This document shows positions 21,937 through 34,079 of a stretch of DNA of 64,000 nucleotides, in pieces; positions within the stretch are counted from its first letter, which is position 1; every line of letters starts with the position of its first letter. The position numbers and the translations under genes were made by a program. The DNA is from Macrotis lagotis (Eukaryota; Chordata; Mammalia; Peramelemorphia; Peramelidae). The notes beneath the pieces are model-generated. The model was not told the DNA's origin and did no database searches. It saw only the letters and a list, made by a program, of their open reading frames with translations. Where the stretch lies: the NCBI RefSeq assembly GCF_037893015.1, contig NC_133664.1:128456254-128520253 (forward strand). The letters run 5' to 3'.

Positions 21937-23774
21937 CTGAAGGAGGAAGATCAAAAGGATTGGTTATGAGTATTAATAATTTTTATTTCAATTTCTAAAA
22001 TAATTACCACATTACAAAAATTAATATATAATTTTTGTCCATTTTATGTGTTGCCTTAAACTCCTAGTAGGGAATATTCTCCCATCAATATAGATTGTTT
22101 ATAGATTGTCTTGGAGAGTTTTCTGAGTACACTGAGGATAACATATATTTGAAAGGAAAGACTCATGACCAGGGCTTAACTCCATGGTAGCTAGGTGATA
22201 ATTATTTAGATCACTAGACTCATGATTGTAAGACCTGATTTCTAATCTTGCTCCAGACACTTTCAGTTTCAATAACATTTTCCTTTCTAAGGCGGTCTAG
22301 TTCCTCCCATAAGAAAGCAATGCCATTGAATAGATCTATTCTTTCCTAAAAACTGGCAGTACCTCTGCAGAGATTCAGAGGGGAAAAAATTTCACTTTTA
22401 GGCTAAAGCAAAAAAAAAAAAGGTATGGGACATTGTGGTCCGGTAAAGGAACAAATCAATACTGGAGCAAGGAACTCCAGATCATTCATATGGCTTCCAT
22501 AAAAATAATTTTCATTTCTTGTATTGCAGTCTTCCCTAAGTAGTCAGTGAATTAAAAATCTAACCAGATATATACTTTTATATTGGGTTGGGTTAGTCTC
22601 AGTTCCTACTTTCAGTCAGTGGAAATTCATGTACTCTTTCTGATGCCAAAGCTAAGTGGGATTATGGGGGAAAAATAAGATGACTGCTGGGTGTTACAGA
22701 ACCAGAAGAAGCTTTATCCTCACATGCACTTTGATTCCCTGGAGGAAGTCTAGACAGGCTAAACATGAAGGGCAATCAGAAAGGGTAAATTAGAATACTA
22801 AAGCTATAACTTAGTAATACTAAGTAGCACCTATTTTTTTAAAAAAAACAAATAAATCTATAAAAACCTGAACTTAGAGTGAAAAAGAGTGCAAAACAAT
22901 TATTTATGTTATGAAAGGTGTTTTTAAGAGATTTTCTTAAATATCAAGTGTATTAAAAACAATGATTTTATTGACAAGTATTAATTTACATAGCTAGAAC
23001 TTGTCAGAGTGCAAAGATAGCATATAGCCAGGCACAACTGCCCTAGTTTTAAGGTAAAGAAGCCATAAACCTCTTTTTTTTGGTTCATTTTTGGCCATAT
23101 GCATAGATGTCCACAATTTGGTTACAAAGACATTGGCAAGGGGGCAAAAGAAGGTGATTCTACTCTGTGGTTCTGTACTATCTTTCTTTGCTCTTGAAAA
23201 GTTGTGTATATCACACATATACTAGGAGATCTTGTTATTTACAGAAATCATACTGCAAATTTCTCTCTAAAGAAAATATTTAATTTCTCATTCATCTTTT
23301 CAATTATCAGGTTTGCATAAAGTTGGCTGTAGATACTTCTAGACCATGATGCTTAAGTAATCCAGAATCACTAAGAAAGGAATCATGAATCCTTCCCCAA
23401 AATTTCTTGCTCTTAGTTCTCTGGCATCATAGACATAGGAAAGGTTTGTTATCCTCACTTACAGGGACAGAATGTAGTTGGAATGGCAAGTTCCCAATTA
23501 ATGATGGTTTATTTCTTATCATATAAACTGATGGGCATTAGAATGGTGTTTAATAATATGACTATCTAAATACTACAGTGAAAAAAAATTTTAAGCAAAT
23601 TCCCATTTAAAATATGAATAATCCAATATTTCTGAAAATCCAACTGAAACATTAAAGAAATTGAATATTCAGTGACCTGTATCCACTCCCTACTGTAAAG
23701 AACTCAGGAAATATAGCTCTAGGAAATATGGATTTAGGAAATATCCTCAGGAAAAACATTCGCCTAACACTAGC

Positions 23775-23925
23775 TTACCAGAGAAGCTACTGGGTGATAA
23801 GGGAAGTAAATCCTGGATTTAAGTGTCACGAAGATCTGAGTTCAAATCCTGTTTCAGAATTCTTACTACCTGTGACCCTGGGTAAGTCACTTAACTGGTT
23901 CAGCCTCATCTATAAAACTGGAATG

Positions 23926-23971
<46 letters not shown>

Positions 23972-24080
23972 TAATAATGATAACAATAATACTATTACTG
24001 TTGTGAGGATCAAATGAGATAATATAACACAAGTAATTTACTTTGCAATCTTTAAAGCACTGTATAAAGGCTGTTATATA
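23775..24080 (+). mobile_element. MIR/Ther-type CORE-SINE with internal (ATA)n expansion
   Basis: AGTTCAAATCCTGTTTCAG, CCTGGGTAAGTCACTTAAC, a long ATA repeat at 23926-23988, then GTTGTGAGGATCAAATGAG and TTTAAAGCACTGTATAAAGG. Confidence 0.7.
23926..23988 (+). repeat. (ATA)n microsatellite
   Basis: About 20 trinucleotide units with a few ATG interruptions, grown from the AATAATAAT segment of a CORE-SINE. Confidence 0.93.
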
Positions 24081-24724
24081 TTTGTGTATATAATATATAT
24101 ATATATATAAAATAAGGCATATTGAATATGAAACTTCCTATTTGATTTTGAACTAACTTGTAGCACATCATTTTAACTGGATTAAAAAGTCCTATTGTAA
24201 GCAGAAAATATATCTAGTCATTTATTGAACATTAATTTCTTCCTCAGGATCCAGAATTGGCTATAGTGATCAATAGCACATGCTCTGAAATTTCTAATAC
24301 TGATAAAAACCTTTTTCCTTCAAATATATATGGATGTATGTATTTGTAGAATGCATGTATATACCTCTGATTGCCATTTGTCAATATAACCAAAGTCTGA
24401 AATAACCGCAAACTACTAGGAAGAAAAAATACAATTCATATCTGTCACAGATTTATATCTTATATATCTCTGGGACACACTAATTATATGCATTGAAAGT
24501 GCTCCTCTAGGTAGGTGTTGTAAAAACAAACAAACCAGTTCTGGCATCATTCTCTAACTAAACAGGTCTTAGGGAGGCTTAAGGTGATCCACCCAGAAAT
24601 TCAGGAAGAGTCCCCCAGAGTCCATACTTGATTTGTTAGAGTACATTTCTAATTTGAAACTATTTCCCTTTAAGCTAGTGAACAAGGTGCAGATCAAGTA
24701 TGTCATATTCTCACCTTTTGGAAT

Positions 24725-24746
24725 CATCATCATCATCATCATCATC
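24725..24746 (+). repeat. (TCA)n microsatellite
   Basis: Seven TCA units. Confidence 0.9.
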
Positions 24747-25296
24747 TCGTCATTCACATCCCGGGACCTGATTTCCTAACCAAAAGAAACAGTGCCCCAT
24801 GAGCCAATGTGTCCCTTTCGTGTATCTAAATTTAAATATCCAGTTGGTAGTTAAATTAAGACCTGACCTTGCACAACCGAAATATAAGCAGGGATCTGCA
24901 TAGAGGAAAGTATTACCCATGACTTCTCTAGAATCTCATCAAAAGGAACATGAGACTGCTGTGGTAGAAAAAGATTATTTGTGTCCTGATTGGTTCAAAC
25001 AGCTATCAGTGACAAAACAAATGAGCTGCCAGCTGAGCTGGGATGGCTGTGCCAAACCGAAGGAACAAAATGCAGTCTTTTAAACAGCTATGTATAATGG
25101 AGAGAGTACACAAAATGGCCCAGTGGGACTAACTTCCGGTTCAGTGCTTATCTTAATGACAAGACTCAAGCTCATCTTTATCAAATTTTGTCACAAAATT
25201 GAAACTTCAACAGTATAAAAAAAGTCATGCCAAGTCTTAGGTAATACCAGGCTTGTTATTTTTCTGAATTGAATGGAGGTTGGTGACTCAATTTTT

Positions 25297-25453
25297 GTCT
25301 GGTGAGATTTTAATAACTTTGAATCCGAGTAGGTAGAACCAGATAATGTCACTGGCAATTACTGACTATGTGACCTTGGGCAATTAGCATTAATGGTCTG
25401 GTGAATATTTAATAACTTTCAATCTGAGTAGGTAGAACCAGATAATGTCACTG
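25297..25453 (+). repeat. 58-base direct duplication
   Basis: Copy 1 at 25297-25354 and copy 2 at 25396-25453 share GAGTAGGTAGAACCAGATAA and the flanks with only a few mismatches; the offset is 99 bases. Not part of a recognised repeat family. Confidence 0.85.
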
Positions 25454-26030
25454 ACTAACTGCTGGTTTGTTTAAGAATCCCCAGGTAAAGGAATTGAGGA
25501 TATAAATTCTAGGAAAGTGGGCGGTAGACATAAAATGAGAAAGGAAAAGATACCACCACAATAACTGGGAAAATTCACTTGATAAGTATCAAATCAGAGA
25601 TTTTTTCTTCACCCAGTTATGTATCTAGATTGACTCAGGAAATTGTGAATCTTATATCTAGTATTTGTATACATTTTATATATGTGGGAATGGTGGGGTT
25701 GGGGGTGAGAAGGGTTAGGAGGGTTCCTTCCCTGATCAAAATAAAATGCTTGAGAGCTGGACTGTTTTGATTTTGTCATTGTATTACCAAATCTTGTAGA
25801 ACACCTTTCACATAGCAGAGGCTTAATAAATGCTTGCAGAATTAAATTGAATTTCTCAATTTAAGTTCAATGTTTCTATTCATTATAAATAAAAAAGCAA
25901 AGTGCTTTTCCATACTCTTTCTGGAATCAAACATCAGAAGAAAATTTGTATGAAGCTAATGCTACTTGCTGGGACTTCTGGTGGGTCTGAGTGCTGTATA
26001 AAAATAGTAGTAGTAGTAGTAGTACTAATT

Positions 26031-26275
26031 TTGTTGTTGTTCATTCAATTCAGTCTGACTCTTCATGACTCCATTTGGGGTTTTCTTGGCAAAGATACCA
26101 GAATGTTTTGCCAATTCTTTCTCCAGCTCATTTTATAGATGAGAAAAGTGAGGCAGGAAGGGTTAATCAACTTGTCCAAGGTTACACAGCTAGAAAGTCT
26201 CTGAGGCTAGATTTGAAATCAGGAAGATGACTGCCTTACTCCAGGCCTTCTATTCACTGCACCACCTACCTACTC
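26031..26275 (-). mobile_element. Mar1-type CORE-SINE
   Basis: Reverse copy: CATTCAATTCAGTCTGACTC, CTTGGCAAAGATACCAGAATG, GAAAAGTGAGGCAGG and CTATTCACTGCACCACC. It lies in a TAG-rich tract with short AATAGTAGTA repeats on both sides. Confidence 0.88.
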
Positions 26276-26697
26276 TAATAGTAGTAATAACTAAAATTTA
26301 TCTAGTGCTTCAATGTTTACAAAGTGTTTTACAAATATTATATCACATATCAGATATGAATAGAGATAGACTTTGGATTATTTTACTCCTACCCTAACTT
26401 TGGAATAGTAAGTATGAATCTTAAAAACAGTGACATGTTTAAATTAGGAGTAGAAGAAAAAATTGGCAAAGAGTCTTTCTTTAATCTTTTGGTTCCCAGA
26501 AAACTCTTTCCTAGATGTGACTAATTAGCCTCACTTCATAGGCCTCCAAGTTCAGGAGGGTCTTCTTGGGCAGTGACTGTTCTTGTGACTGCAATAAATA
26601 TTTTTTAAGTTGCTGTGTAGTGGCAAAAGTACTCAACTTGGAGACAGGAAATCCCTTTGGTCTAATTCCACTTTCTACACTTAGTAACTCTATGATC

Positions 26698-26728
26698 ATC
26701 TGTCTGTCTGTCTGTCTATCTATCTAGC
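26698..26728 (+). repeat. (TCTG/TCTA)n microsatellite
   Basis: ATCTGTCTGTCTGTCTGTCT then TCTATC units. Confidence 0.88.
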
Positions 26729-27847
26729 TATATTTATCATCTAATAAACTGCGATAACTACTTTGTATGCTATGCTCATTGCTTTTTTTTCCCGTTCTCA
26801 CGAGTCACTAACTATGTAACAACAGTTACTCTTCTGCCCACCTAGCTTTGGTTTGTCACCTGGTATCTGTTTGGGTATAGGGGAAAGAGGATCCTTCATT
26901 TTAGTGACATGTCCAGCCTAGAAAGGGTGAACTTTAATAATGCCTGGAGTTTTCTGATGCCAGCAGAGTAAGGACATGCCCACATTCCATTATTGAAGCC
27001 TATTAGCATTAAAAATAGGTCTAGCAGCAAGGTGCACTGATATTCTGATTACACCAAATGTACAGTCGAAGGCTCTTTTGTTTCACTTTTGTGGTTTTTA
27101 TAATGTGTATAATGTGCTCTGACAGGAGAAAGTCTATTCTGTTTGAAAGACAGTACTAGAAAATGTTGTATTGGGACACGTGTCATCCAGTCCTGGTGCT
27201 CTATTTCCTGAGTGACCCTGAGGGCATCATTGTTGTTCTGGATGTCAACCTCAAAGGCAAGTGATGTATCTCAAAACATTCTACTTTCCTTTAATTATTT
27301 ATTATGGATCTGCCATCCATGAATGCAGCTGAACCTTTTCAAAACTATTTCTTTTAAGCCTGTGCTAAAAGCTCATTGCCTACTATTTGAACTAGTACTT
27401 TTTATGAGTCCTAAATACAGTTCTTTCATACTTTAAAGGCTCTTTCCTTCTTCATCATCATTATTATTAAAATTAAAAAATATTTAATTTAATTTTTAAA
27501 ATTAATTTTATAAAATTATTAATGTAATTAATGAATATTTTAAAATATTTATTAAATTCTTACCAAGTAGATAAAGCACTGGGCTGGTCTCTGGAGAATT
27601 AAAAGAGAAATAGGACATGAGCTCTGATCACATGGAGCTTGTACTTGAGTGGGGGATGGAAGTGGTGACAATACATCCACAAATAGATATAATCCAAACT
27701 GAAAAAAGATATACATGTGAGAAATGCAGAACAGAAGGTGATGGCACATCAGAAGACACACTAGAGGATTTGTGAAGTCTTCATTGAAGAAGGACCTTTG
27801 GCCCTAAGTTTTGTTTCATTTGTAAGAATAAAAAGTGTGAAGGGCTT

Positions 27848-27873
27848 CCCCCCCCCCCCCCCCCCCCCCCCCC
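27848..27873 (+). repeat. 26-base uninterrupted C run
   Basis: Homopolymer of C after AGGGCTT and before AGGAATG. No other C run this long is present in the window. Confidence 0.9.
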
Positions 27874-27927
27874 AGGAATGAGGAACATCATGAACAAGAT
27901 TCAGAGGTGGGGAAAATAGGTATAATA

Positions 27928-28069
27928 GTCGAGTGGTGCAGTGGATAGAGCTCCAACCCTGGAGTCAGGAGGACCTAAAAATATGACCTCAGACACTTGA
28001 CAATTACTAGCTATGTGACCTTGGGCAAGTCACAACCCTGACTGCCTCCTAACCAGGGCCATCTCCAGT

Positions 28070-28104
<35 letters not shown>

Positions 28105-28238
28105 CTGACCATTGGTGGCCATCTGACCAGATGGTTCTGGAGGAGGAAGTGAGGCTGGCGATTTAGCTCAGCACCCCTTCATGTTCATGTCCCTATGTCA
28201 TGGTCTTCTTTGAGAATAAAGGATAAACATCATCATAA
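27928..28238 (+). mobile_element. composite tRNA-headed SINE (Mar4-like)
   Basis: Head GAGTGGTGCAGTGGATAGAG, B-box region decayed, then an expanded AC tract, CTGGAGGAGGAAGTGAGG, CTCAGCACCCCTTCATG and the tail TTTGAGAATAAAGGATAAAC. Confidence 0.78.
28073..28103 (+). repeat. (AC)n microsatellite inside a SINE
   Basis: About 15 AC units between the tRNA-like half and the tail half of the composite SINE. Confidence 0.92.
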
Positions 28239-28249
28239 CAGTTGATATT

Positions 28250-28490
28250 CATATAAATACTTTGAATTTATAAAGAACTTTATATACATTATCTTATTTG
28301 ACTCTCACAATAGATCTCCAGGAAAGGTACTGCAGGTTTTACTAATTTTTATTTTACATACAAAAACTAAGGCTCAGCTGGACTAGGTGACTTAATCTAG
28401 TCACACAGCTTGAAAATGCTGGGGGCAGATTTTAAAATCCAGGCCTTTTGTCTCAAAAGTCCAACATTTCTTAGTACATCATGCTGCTTC
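28250..28490 (-). mobile_element. MIR/Ther-type CORE-SINE relic
   Basis: Reverse relic: AAAGAACTTTATATACATTA, CTTATTTGACTCTCACAATA, AACTAAGGCTCAGCTGG and GTCACACAGCTTGAAAATG. Confidence 0.62.
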
Positions 28491-28665
28491 TTGGGATAAA
28501 AAGAGCTTCATTTGAATGTAAGTATAAGGAAGGGGCAAGTAAGAGATAAGGGTGGAAAGGTCTTGCCTAGCAAGGCAAGAAGCATTGATGGCTCACTAGG
28601 GCAGGGTCCTAAGAAAGCAGCAGCAGCTGCTGTTCTGAGATGTACATAATTACTTAACCACCAGT

Positions 28666-28679
28666 GGGGGGGGGGGGGG
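28666..28679 (+). repeat. 14-base G run
   Basis: Homopolymer of G after CCACCAGT. Confidence 0.85.
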
Positions 28680-30055
28680 CATTAGCAAATAAATTTAATA
28701 GGTGTGGAGTAATGGCATGTTCTGGTTTTTTCCTCTTATAGAAGCCATCATGGTTCTACTGGTACAGAATGAACAAGAATAATGAAAGAAAAAAAAAAGG
28801 AATAAGGCAAGACAGTCTTTGCAGTGAGCAAGTATGGCACTGATGGTTTGTAATCCTTCTATTAATATGCCCTCCATAAAGGAAAAGGAATAGGAAGAGT
28901 GTGTCCTACTGAGTGCATTTCTCTGGGTTTGCTGTATGCCCAATGGGATAGTCTTTGACCATTCTTTTTTGTTCAAGGCATGATGACAGAAAGAGTTAGA
29001 GCCAATTTCACAAGGTAGGGGGTAGTACCAAACTGTAGAGGCATCTGCAAAAGACAAGTGAATATTTTTGTATCCTAAGGAGCCAGCAACAGGGAAATAA
29101 AACCTCTGGATTCTGGTCCCTTAAAAGTCTTGAGAATGGGAGTGATGATTGATCATTTCTGTGTATAAGGATATGTTAATTTGATTTTAATGAGAAGAAA
29201 GCAAGAGGATGAGGGGAGACCAAATAAAAAGGCTATCATACACATCTCAGTAGGTAGTAAGAAGGGCTTGGGGAGAGGGGGCAGAGCCAAGATGGCAGCA
29301 TGAAGGCAAGAATTTCTGGAAACTCATTCCTCAAAAAACTCCAAAAGCTGTCAAATTATGACTCTAGCCAAAATTTAGAAGGGCAGAATCCGTAGAAAAA
29401 CTGAGTGATACAATTTCCCAGTCCAAGACAACTTAGAAGTTCTGCAGGAAAGGTCTTTTTCATTGGACCAGGGGTTGGAAAAAATCTGCAACTGCAATGG
29501 GGCTGCTGAGTATCATCTCCGATGATCTTCCATTTCTTCTACCACAGCCCAAGGATCACTGGGAACAGCTTGAAGGGGTGGTAAGAGAACTCTGCCTCAC
29601 CAGAATGAGTGCAGAGTTAGTGCCGGCCTCAGAGCAGCCCTGTGGTGAGAACATGCAGCAGAAATCAAGGAAGCCAGCCTGCACATCCAAAGCACATCCC
29701 ACAGACAGTAAAGGGCTTGGGGGAGCCTACAGAAATCTCTCTGCTCTTCCTGGGGCAGGACTCTGATGTTTGTCCACACTCAGATCCAGGTTGCAATTTG
29801 GGCTCCCATACTAACAAAGCCAAGCAGGGACTCTCCTCACAGCTTGAGGACAGAGAGGAGGGCCTGTGGTCATCCAGATACCAAAGGACAGGAAAGAGAG
29901 CAGTCAGAGACTCTCATAAGACCTTGGAAGAATTAAGATCCCAATGGGGTGTCCCCCAAAACCCTCCAAAGCCTTGGAAGTTCAGTAAATAAGTCATAGG
30001 CTGAGGAAATGAGCAAACAAAAGAAAAAAGAAGAATCTGACCAGAGAAAATTAAC

Positions 30056-30286
30056 ATGGAACATTTAGAAGATGATAAACTTGAAGCTTCTGTACCCATA
30101 GCCTCCAAAAGAAATAGAAAATGGGCTCAGGCTATGGATGAGCTCAAAAAAGATTTTGAAAAGCAATTAAAGGAGATGGAAGAAAAATTGGGAGGAGAAA
30201 TGAGAGCAATGAAGATAAATCATGAAAACCAAATCAGCAGCTTGGTGAAAGAAATACAAAAAATATTGAAGGAAATAATACATTAA
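30056..30286 (+). pseudogene. L1-type ORF1 N-terminal coiled-coil fragment
   Basis: 76-codon open frame, MEHLEDDKLEA through KWAQAMDELKKDFEKQL to LVKEIQKILKEI, with regularly spaced hydrophobic residues between charged ones: the coiled-coil part of L1 ORF1p. It stops early; the RNA-binding and C-terminal parts continue in other frames to about 31000. Confidence 0.75.
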
Positions 30287-31824
30287 AATCAAGTTTAGGC
30301 CAAATGGAAAAAGCAACACAAAAGGCAAATGAGGAAAAGAATGCCTTAAAAAGCAGAATTGATCAGCTGGAAAAGGAGATTAAAAAACCTCTCTGAAGAA
30401 AATAACTGCTTCAAATGCAGAATGGAACTAAAGAAAGCAGATGACTTTGCGAAAACCTTGAAAGAAATAAAACCGTACCAAAAAAGCCAAAAATTAGAAG
30501 AAAATATGAAATATCTCATTGGAAAAAACAACTGATCTAGAAAATAGATCCAGGAGAGATAATTTAAAAAATTATTAGGCTACCTGAAAGTCATGACCAG
30601 GAAAAGAGCCTAGATTTCATTTTTCCAAGAACTAATGCAGCAAAATTGCCCTGAGATCCTAGAAGCAGAGGGTAAAATAGAAATTGAGGGAATTCACTAG
30701 TTACCTCCTGAAAGAAATCCCAAAAGAAAAACTTCCAGGAATATTATAGCCAAATTCCAAAACTCTCAAGTCAAAGAGAAACTACTAAAAACTGCCAGAA
30801 ACAAAAAATTCAGCTACCATGGTTATATAGTCAGGATTACATGGGATTTGGCAGCATCTACATTAAGGGCTCACAGGGCTTGGAATATGATATTCCAGAA
30901 GGCAAAAGATCATGGTTTATAACTGAGAATCAACTACCCAGCAAAACTGAACATCCTATTTTAGTGGAAAAGATGGACTTTCAATGAAGCAGGGGACTTT
31001 CAGACTTTCCCATTGAAACAACCAGAGCTGAACAGAAAGTCTGATCTCCAAGTACAGGACTCAGGTGAACCATAGAGAGGGTAAATGAGAAGGACTAACT
31101 ATGAGGAACTTAATAATGTTGATCTGTTTGTACTCCTGCATGGGAAGAAGATATGATAACTCATATAAACTTTCTCATTCATAAGAACAGTTAGAAGGAG
31201 CATATATAGACAAGGCACAGGAAGGAGCTGAATATGATGGTATAACATAGTAAAAAGATGGAGTCAATGGGTGATAAAGGAAAGTACTGGGAGGAAGAGA
31301 AAGGAAAGGAAGAAGGGGCTAAAATATTTCACATAGGAGTTAAGAAAAAAAACTTTTTCAATGGAGTGGAATGGGGCAAGGCAAGGGGGGAATGAGTAAG
31401 CCTTCATTTTCATCAGAAATAGCTCAGAGAGGAAATAACATATACACTTAATGGGGTATAGAAATATATTTTACCCTAGAGAAAAATGAGAAGAAAGGGA
31501 TGGAATAAGGGGGGGATGGGGAGGGAAGGGTGGGTGATAGAAGAAAGGGAAGATAGTGAGAGGGTATTTAGATACAACACACTTTTGAACAGGGACAGAG
31601 TGAAAGGAGAGAGAGAGAATTAAATAAATGAGAGTGGGAAGGAATAGAGTGGAGGGAAATATAACTAGAAATAGCAACCATGGGAAAAATAATGAAGCAA
31701 CTTCTTTAGTGGACTTATGATAAAGAAGGCAACTCATCCCAGACACAGAGCCATTGGAATCTGAACACAGACTGAAGTACATTTTTTTTCCTCTCTCATT
31801 ATTCTTGAAGTTTATCATCTTCTG

Positions 31825-31837
31825 GGGGGGGGGGGGT
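31825..31837 (+). repeat. G run in the half-L1 3' region
   Basis: About 13 G in a row after ATCATCTTCT. Confidence 0.85.
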
Positions 31838-32228
31838 TATGCTTACTCTCATAACAAGATTATTATTATGATATAAAATAAACCAAAAAAAGAGACTGAG
31901 GGGGAATAGGAATACTATAGCTTAAAAAGAAAAGAAAAGTAGTGGAAGATTATTGAATTTAGATTTTTTTTTTTTAAATCACAGAGAAAAGGACATAAGG
32001 AAAGCCAGAGAGATGCATAGGCAATCAAGGCAGCTTTGAAGGCTACAGATTAAACAGAAAAAACAAATTGAACATAAGAGATCTATAGTTTCATGTGCCT
32101 TTCTCTTTTTCTATTCTATTATGTATATGGAAATGCCTATTTTCTTAGTATTTGTTAAGTTCACAATAAAGTTTTTGAAAAGAAATATTCATAAAAAAGA
32201 AGGGCTAAGACTTGGATGTGATGATGAT

Positions 32229-32230
32229 GC

Positions 32231-32271
<41 letters not shown>
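32229..32271 (+). repeat. (TAA)n microsatellite
   Basis: About 14 AAT/TAA units, followed by a short reverse MIR-type relic (ATTATCTCATTTGATTCTCA) to about 32345. Confidence 0.92.
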
Positions 32272-32272
<1 letters not shown>

Positions 32273-32463
32273 AAATATTATCTCATTTGATTCTCACAAA
32301 GGTAGATGCTATTATTTTTCTCATTTTATAATGAGTTTGCTGCAAAGAAGAGCATCATGCTAATTACAACAAACCACAGAATACAGAGCTTCCTCAAAGA
32401 CTCATCAGAGACTAGGTTAACAGGATAAAACCAATAAACAGATGAAGAATGCCAATTGCCTTG

Positions 32464-32636
32464 AGCGATGATGTCAAATTCAAATAGAAATGCGGGCCAT
32501 TAAACCATATATTATCTATGTTATGTTGTGTTTTTATTTACTTTGTTAGAAATTTCCCAATTCATTTTAATCTGATTTGGCTACATTGGAAAGGGTTGCT
32601 GGCTGCATGGACACACTGCATATTTGACACCCCTGG
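32464..32636 (+). mobile_element. hAT-like MITE-type repeat, copy A
   Basis: Left end GATGATGTCAAATTC, right end TTTGACACCCCTG, which are imperfect inverted repeats of the form CAGGGGTGTCAAA. The body has AAATAGAAATGCGGGCCATT and TTTTAATCTGATTTGGCT. Same body as the copies at 19.75 and 48.66 kb. Confidence 0.55.
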
Positions 32637-32802
32637 TTCAGACTATTACTTATATGAGTTGATTCTTAAGTGTTCTGTATATCTTGGATAGGAACTGGGG
32701 ATGAAAAATGACTGGACCCAGAATTTAATAGGCGGGAAAAAAAGCAAGTTGAATTGCATTTGGAAATCCTGTAGTACTTTTAACAGTTCCAAGCTGCTCC
32801 CT

Positions 32803-32804
<2 letters not shown>

Positions 32805-32851
<47 letters not shown>
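32805..32851 (+). repeat. (AC)n microsatellite
   Basis: About 23 uninterrupted CA units. Confidence 0.95.
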
Positions 32852-32852
<1 letters not shown>

Positions 32853-33559
32853 TACCATTTCGTGTCAACATTCTACTGCTAATATTGTATGACTACAAAC
32901 CATTCAGGAATATAATCCCTGATGGACCAAATTGCATATGATAAGAGGCTCACAGAAGATGTAAACAAGCTACAGTCTATTACCAATGATAACTCAACTA
33001 CAATAAGAAGCATAAAAACAGTGTCCAGTAAATATATATGATTGAGAAAAGACATGAATTAATAATAATATAAGGAGTGAAAGACAGCTCATGTGTTGCA
33101 CTACTCTTTTGAAATGTTCAGTAACCTAATGCCTCTGGAATGCCAGGCAGATCTTCCATGGAGGACAAATGGGATTGTGGACAAGAATCTACAGAGAATG
33201 AGAAAATGTAATGAACTGTACTCTGTATTGGAGGAGTGCCCACATCAATAAAATGAGAAATGCAGTTGGACTAGACCAAATACACAGAAGAGAACATGGA
33301 TATTCTTGTGTTTGAGGTGATCCAAATTTGAGAGAATTGAGGGATCAATTCTCAAAGTTTTTGAAGGAGAGGAAGATATTAATGATTTGGACAATACACA
33401 TACCCCCATACACAACTTAATATTACAAAACATAGGAAACCATGAAAATATCAACAACTCCTGACCCCTATGCCTACTTTTCCATCTTTATAAAAGTTTA
33501 TGAGAATAATATTTACACAGAGCAAGGATATTCTTGATGAGAAAGAAACAGATTCATAA

Positions 33560-33975
33560 GTGATATTCTATAGTAGTACATAACTTTACTGTCATACAAC
33601 TAAAAGATGTAATGAAAACAAGATTCCATTGGACTGACTGTTAACTATAAAAATTATTTGATTCAGGAGAACAAGACTTACAGTCTATATTCTAATAAGG
33701 AATCTTCTGTGCATATGAAAAATTATTCAAGATTCTTTCAAATATATTACAAAGATATCATTGACATAGGACTATGTATATTTGCTACAGGTATTCAATA
33801 CTCTCATGGAGGAGACCTAGGATAGAGTTAAAGTCAGAAGGATTTCTTGTAATTGGGGAGGTTCTTCATATGCTACTAATAGCAAATGACATTATTTATA
33901 TTGTGTCTCAAGATTCAACAAATCTTCTCCAATGAAATTCATAATAATTCAAAACAGATTAGTTTAACTAACACC
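33560..33975 (+). mobile_element. decayed RTE-like LINE fragment (RT region)
   Basis: One frame reads SEGFLVIGEVLHMLLIANDI followed by IYIVSQDSTNLLQ, which fits the RTE-type stretch around the reverse transcriptase FADDI motif with substitutions (F to I, first D to N). No intact frame. Upstream sequence from about 32950 may belong to it but is not diagnostic. Confidence 0.45.
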
Positions 33976-34079
33976 CACACTGGGAAAAAAAGTGGATATA
34001 ATTTGGGTTCCTTTTTACATATGAGTTGGTTTTAGGTGAACTCTAAGCCCCCTTCCAATTCTATATGATTCTATGAGAA

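Larger units (their letters stand above)
21937..29260. other. intergenic or far-5' ASB15 region, left part
   Basis: Between the candidate ASB15 leader exon and the half-L1. Repeats are listed separately. The stretches 22270-23770, 24110-25290, 26400-27540 and 28490-29260 show no gene I recognise; the short reading frames there lack family features. Confidence 0.55.
29277..31897 (+). mobile_element. half-L1 (HAL1-type) retrotransposon: 5' UTR, decayed ORF1, 3' UTR, no ORF2
   Basis: Starts GGCAGAGCCAAGATGGCAGC, a typical L1-family 5' end. ORF1 begins at 30056 (MEHLEDDKLEA), with a charged coiled coil to about 30286, then stops and frameshifts. Later fragments in shifting frames keep the L1 ORF1 RNA-binding core: ENRSRRDNL, RIIRLPESHDQ, KTSRNIIAKFQNSQVKEKLL, and a C-terminal LRINYPAKLN. 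After about 31070 a purine-rich 3' region follows, ending near AATAAACC plus a short A run at about 31885. No endonuclease or reverse transcriptase is present between ORF1 and the tail. ORF1-only L1 derivatives (HAL1) are known in mammals; assigning this copy is inference. Confidence 0.75.

Noticed and set aside
28695..29057. 120-codon minus-strand open frame
   Set aside because: No domain, odd composition with a poly-F run, no splice or promoter context; treated as chance.
31471..31818. 115-codon minus-strand open frame
   Set aside because: Antisense to the purine-rich 3' region of the half-L1; low complexity.
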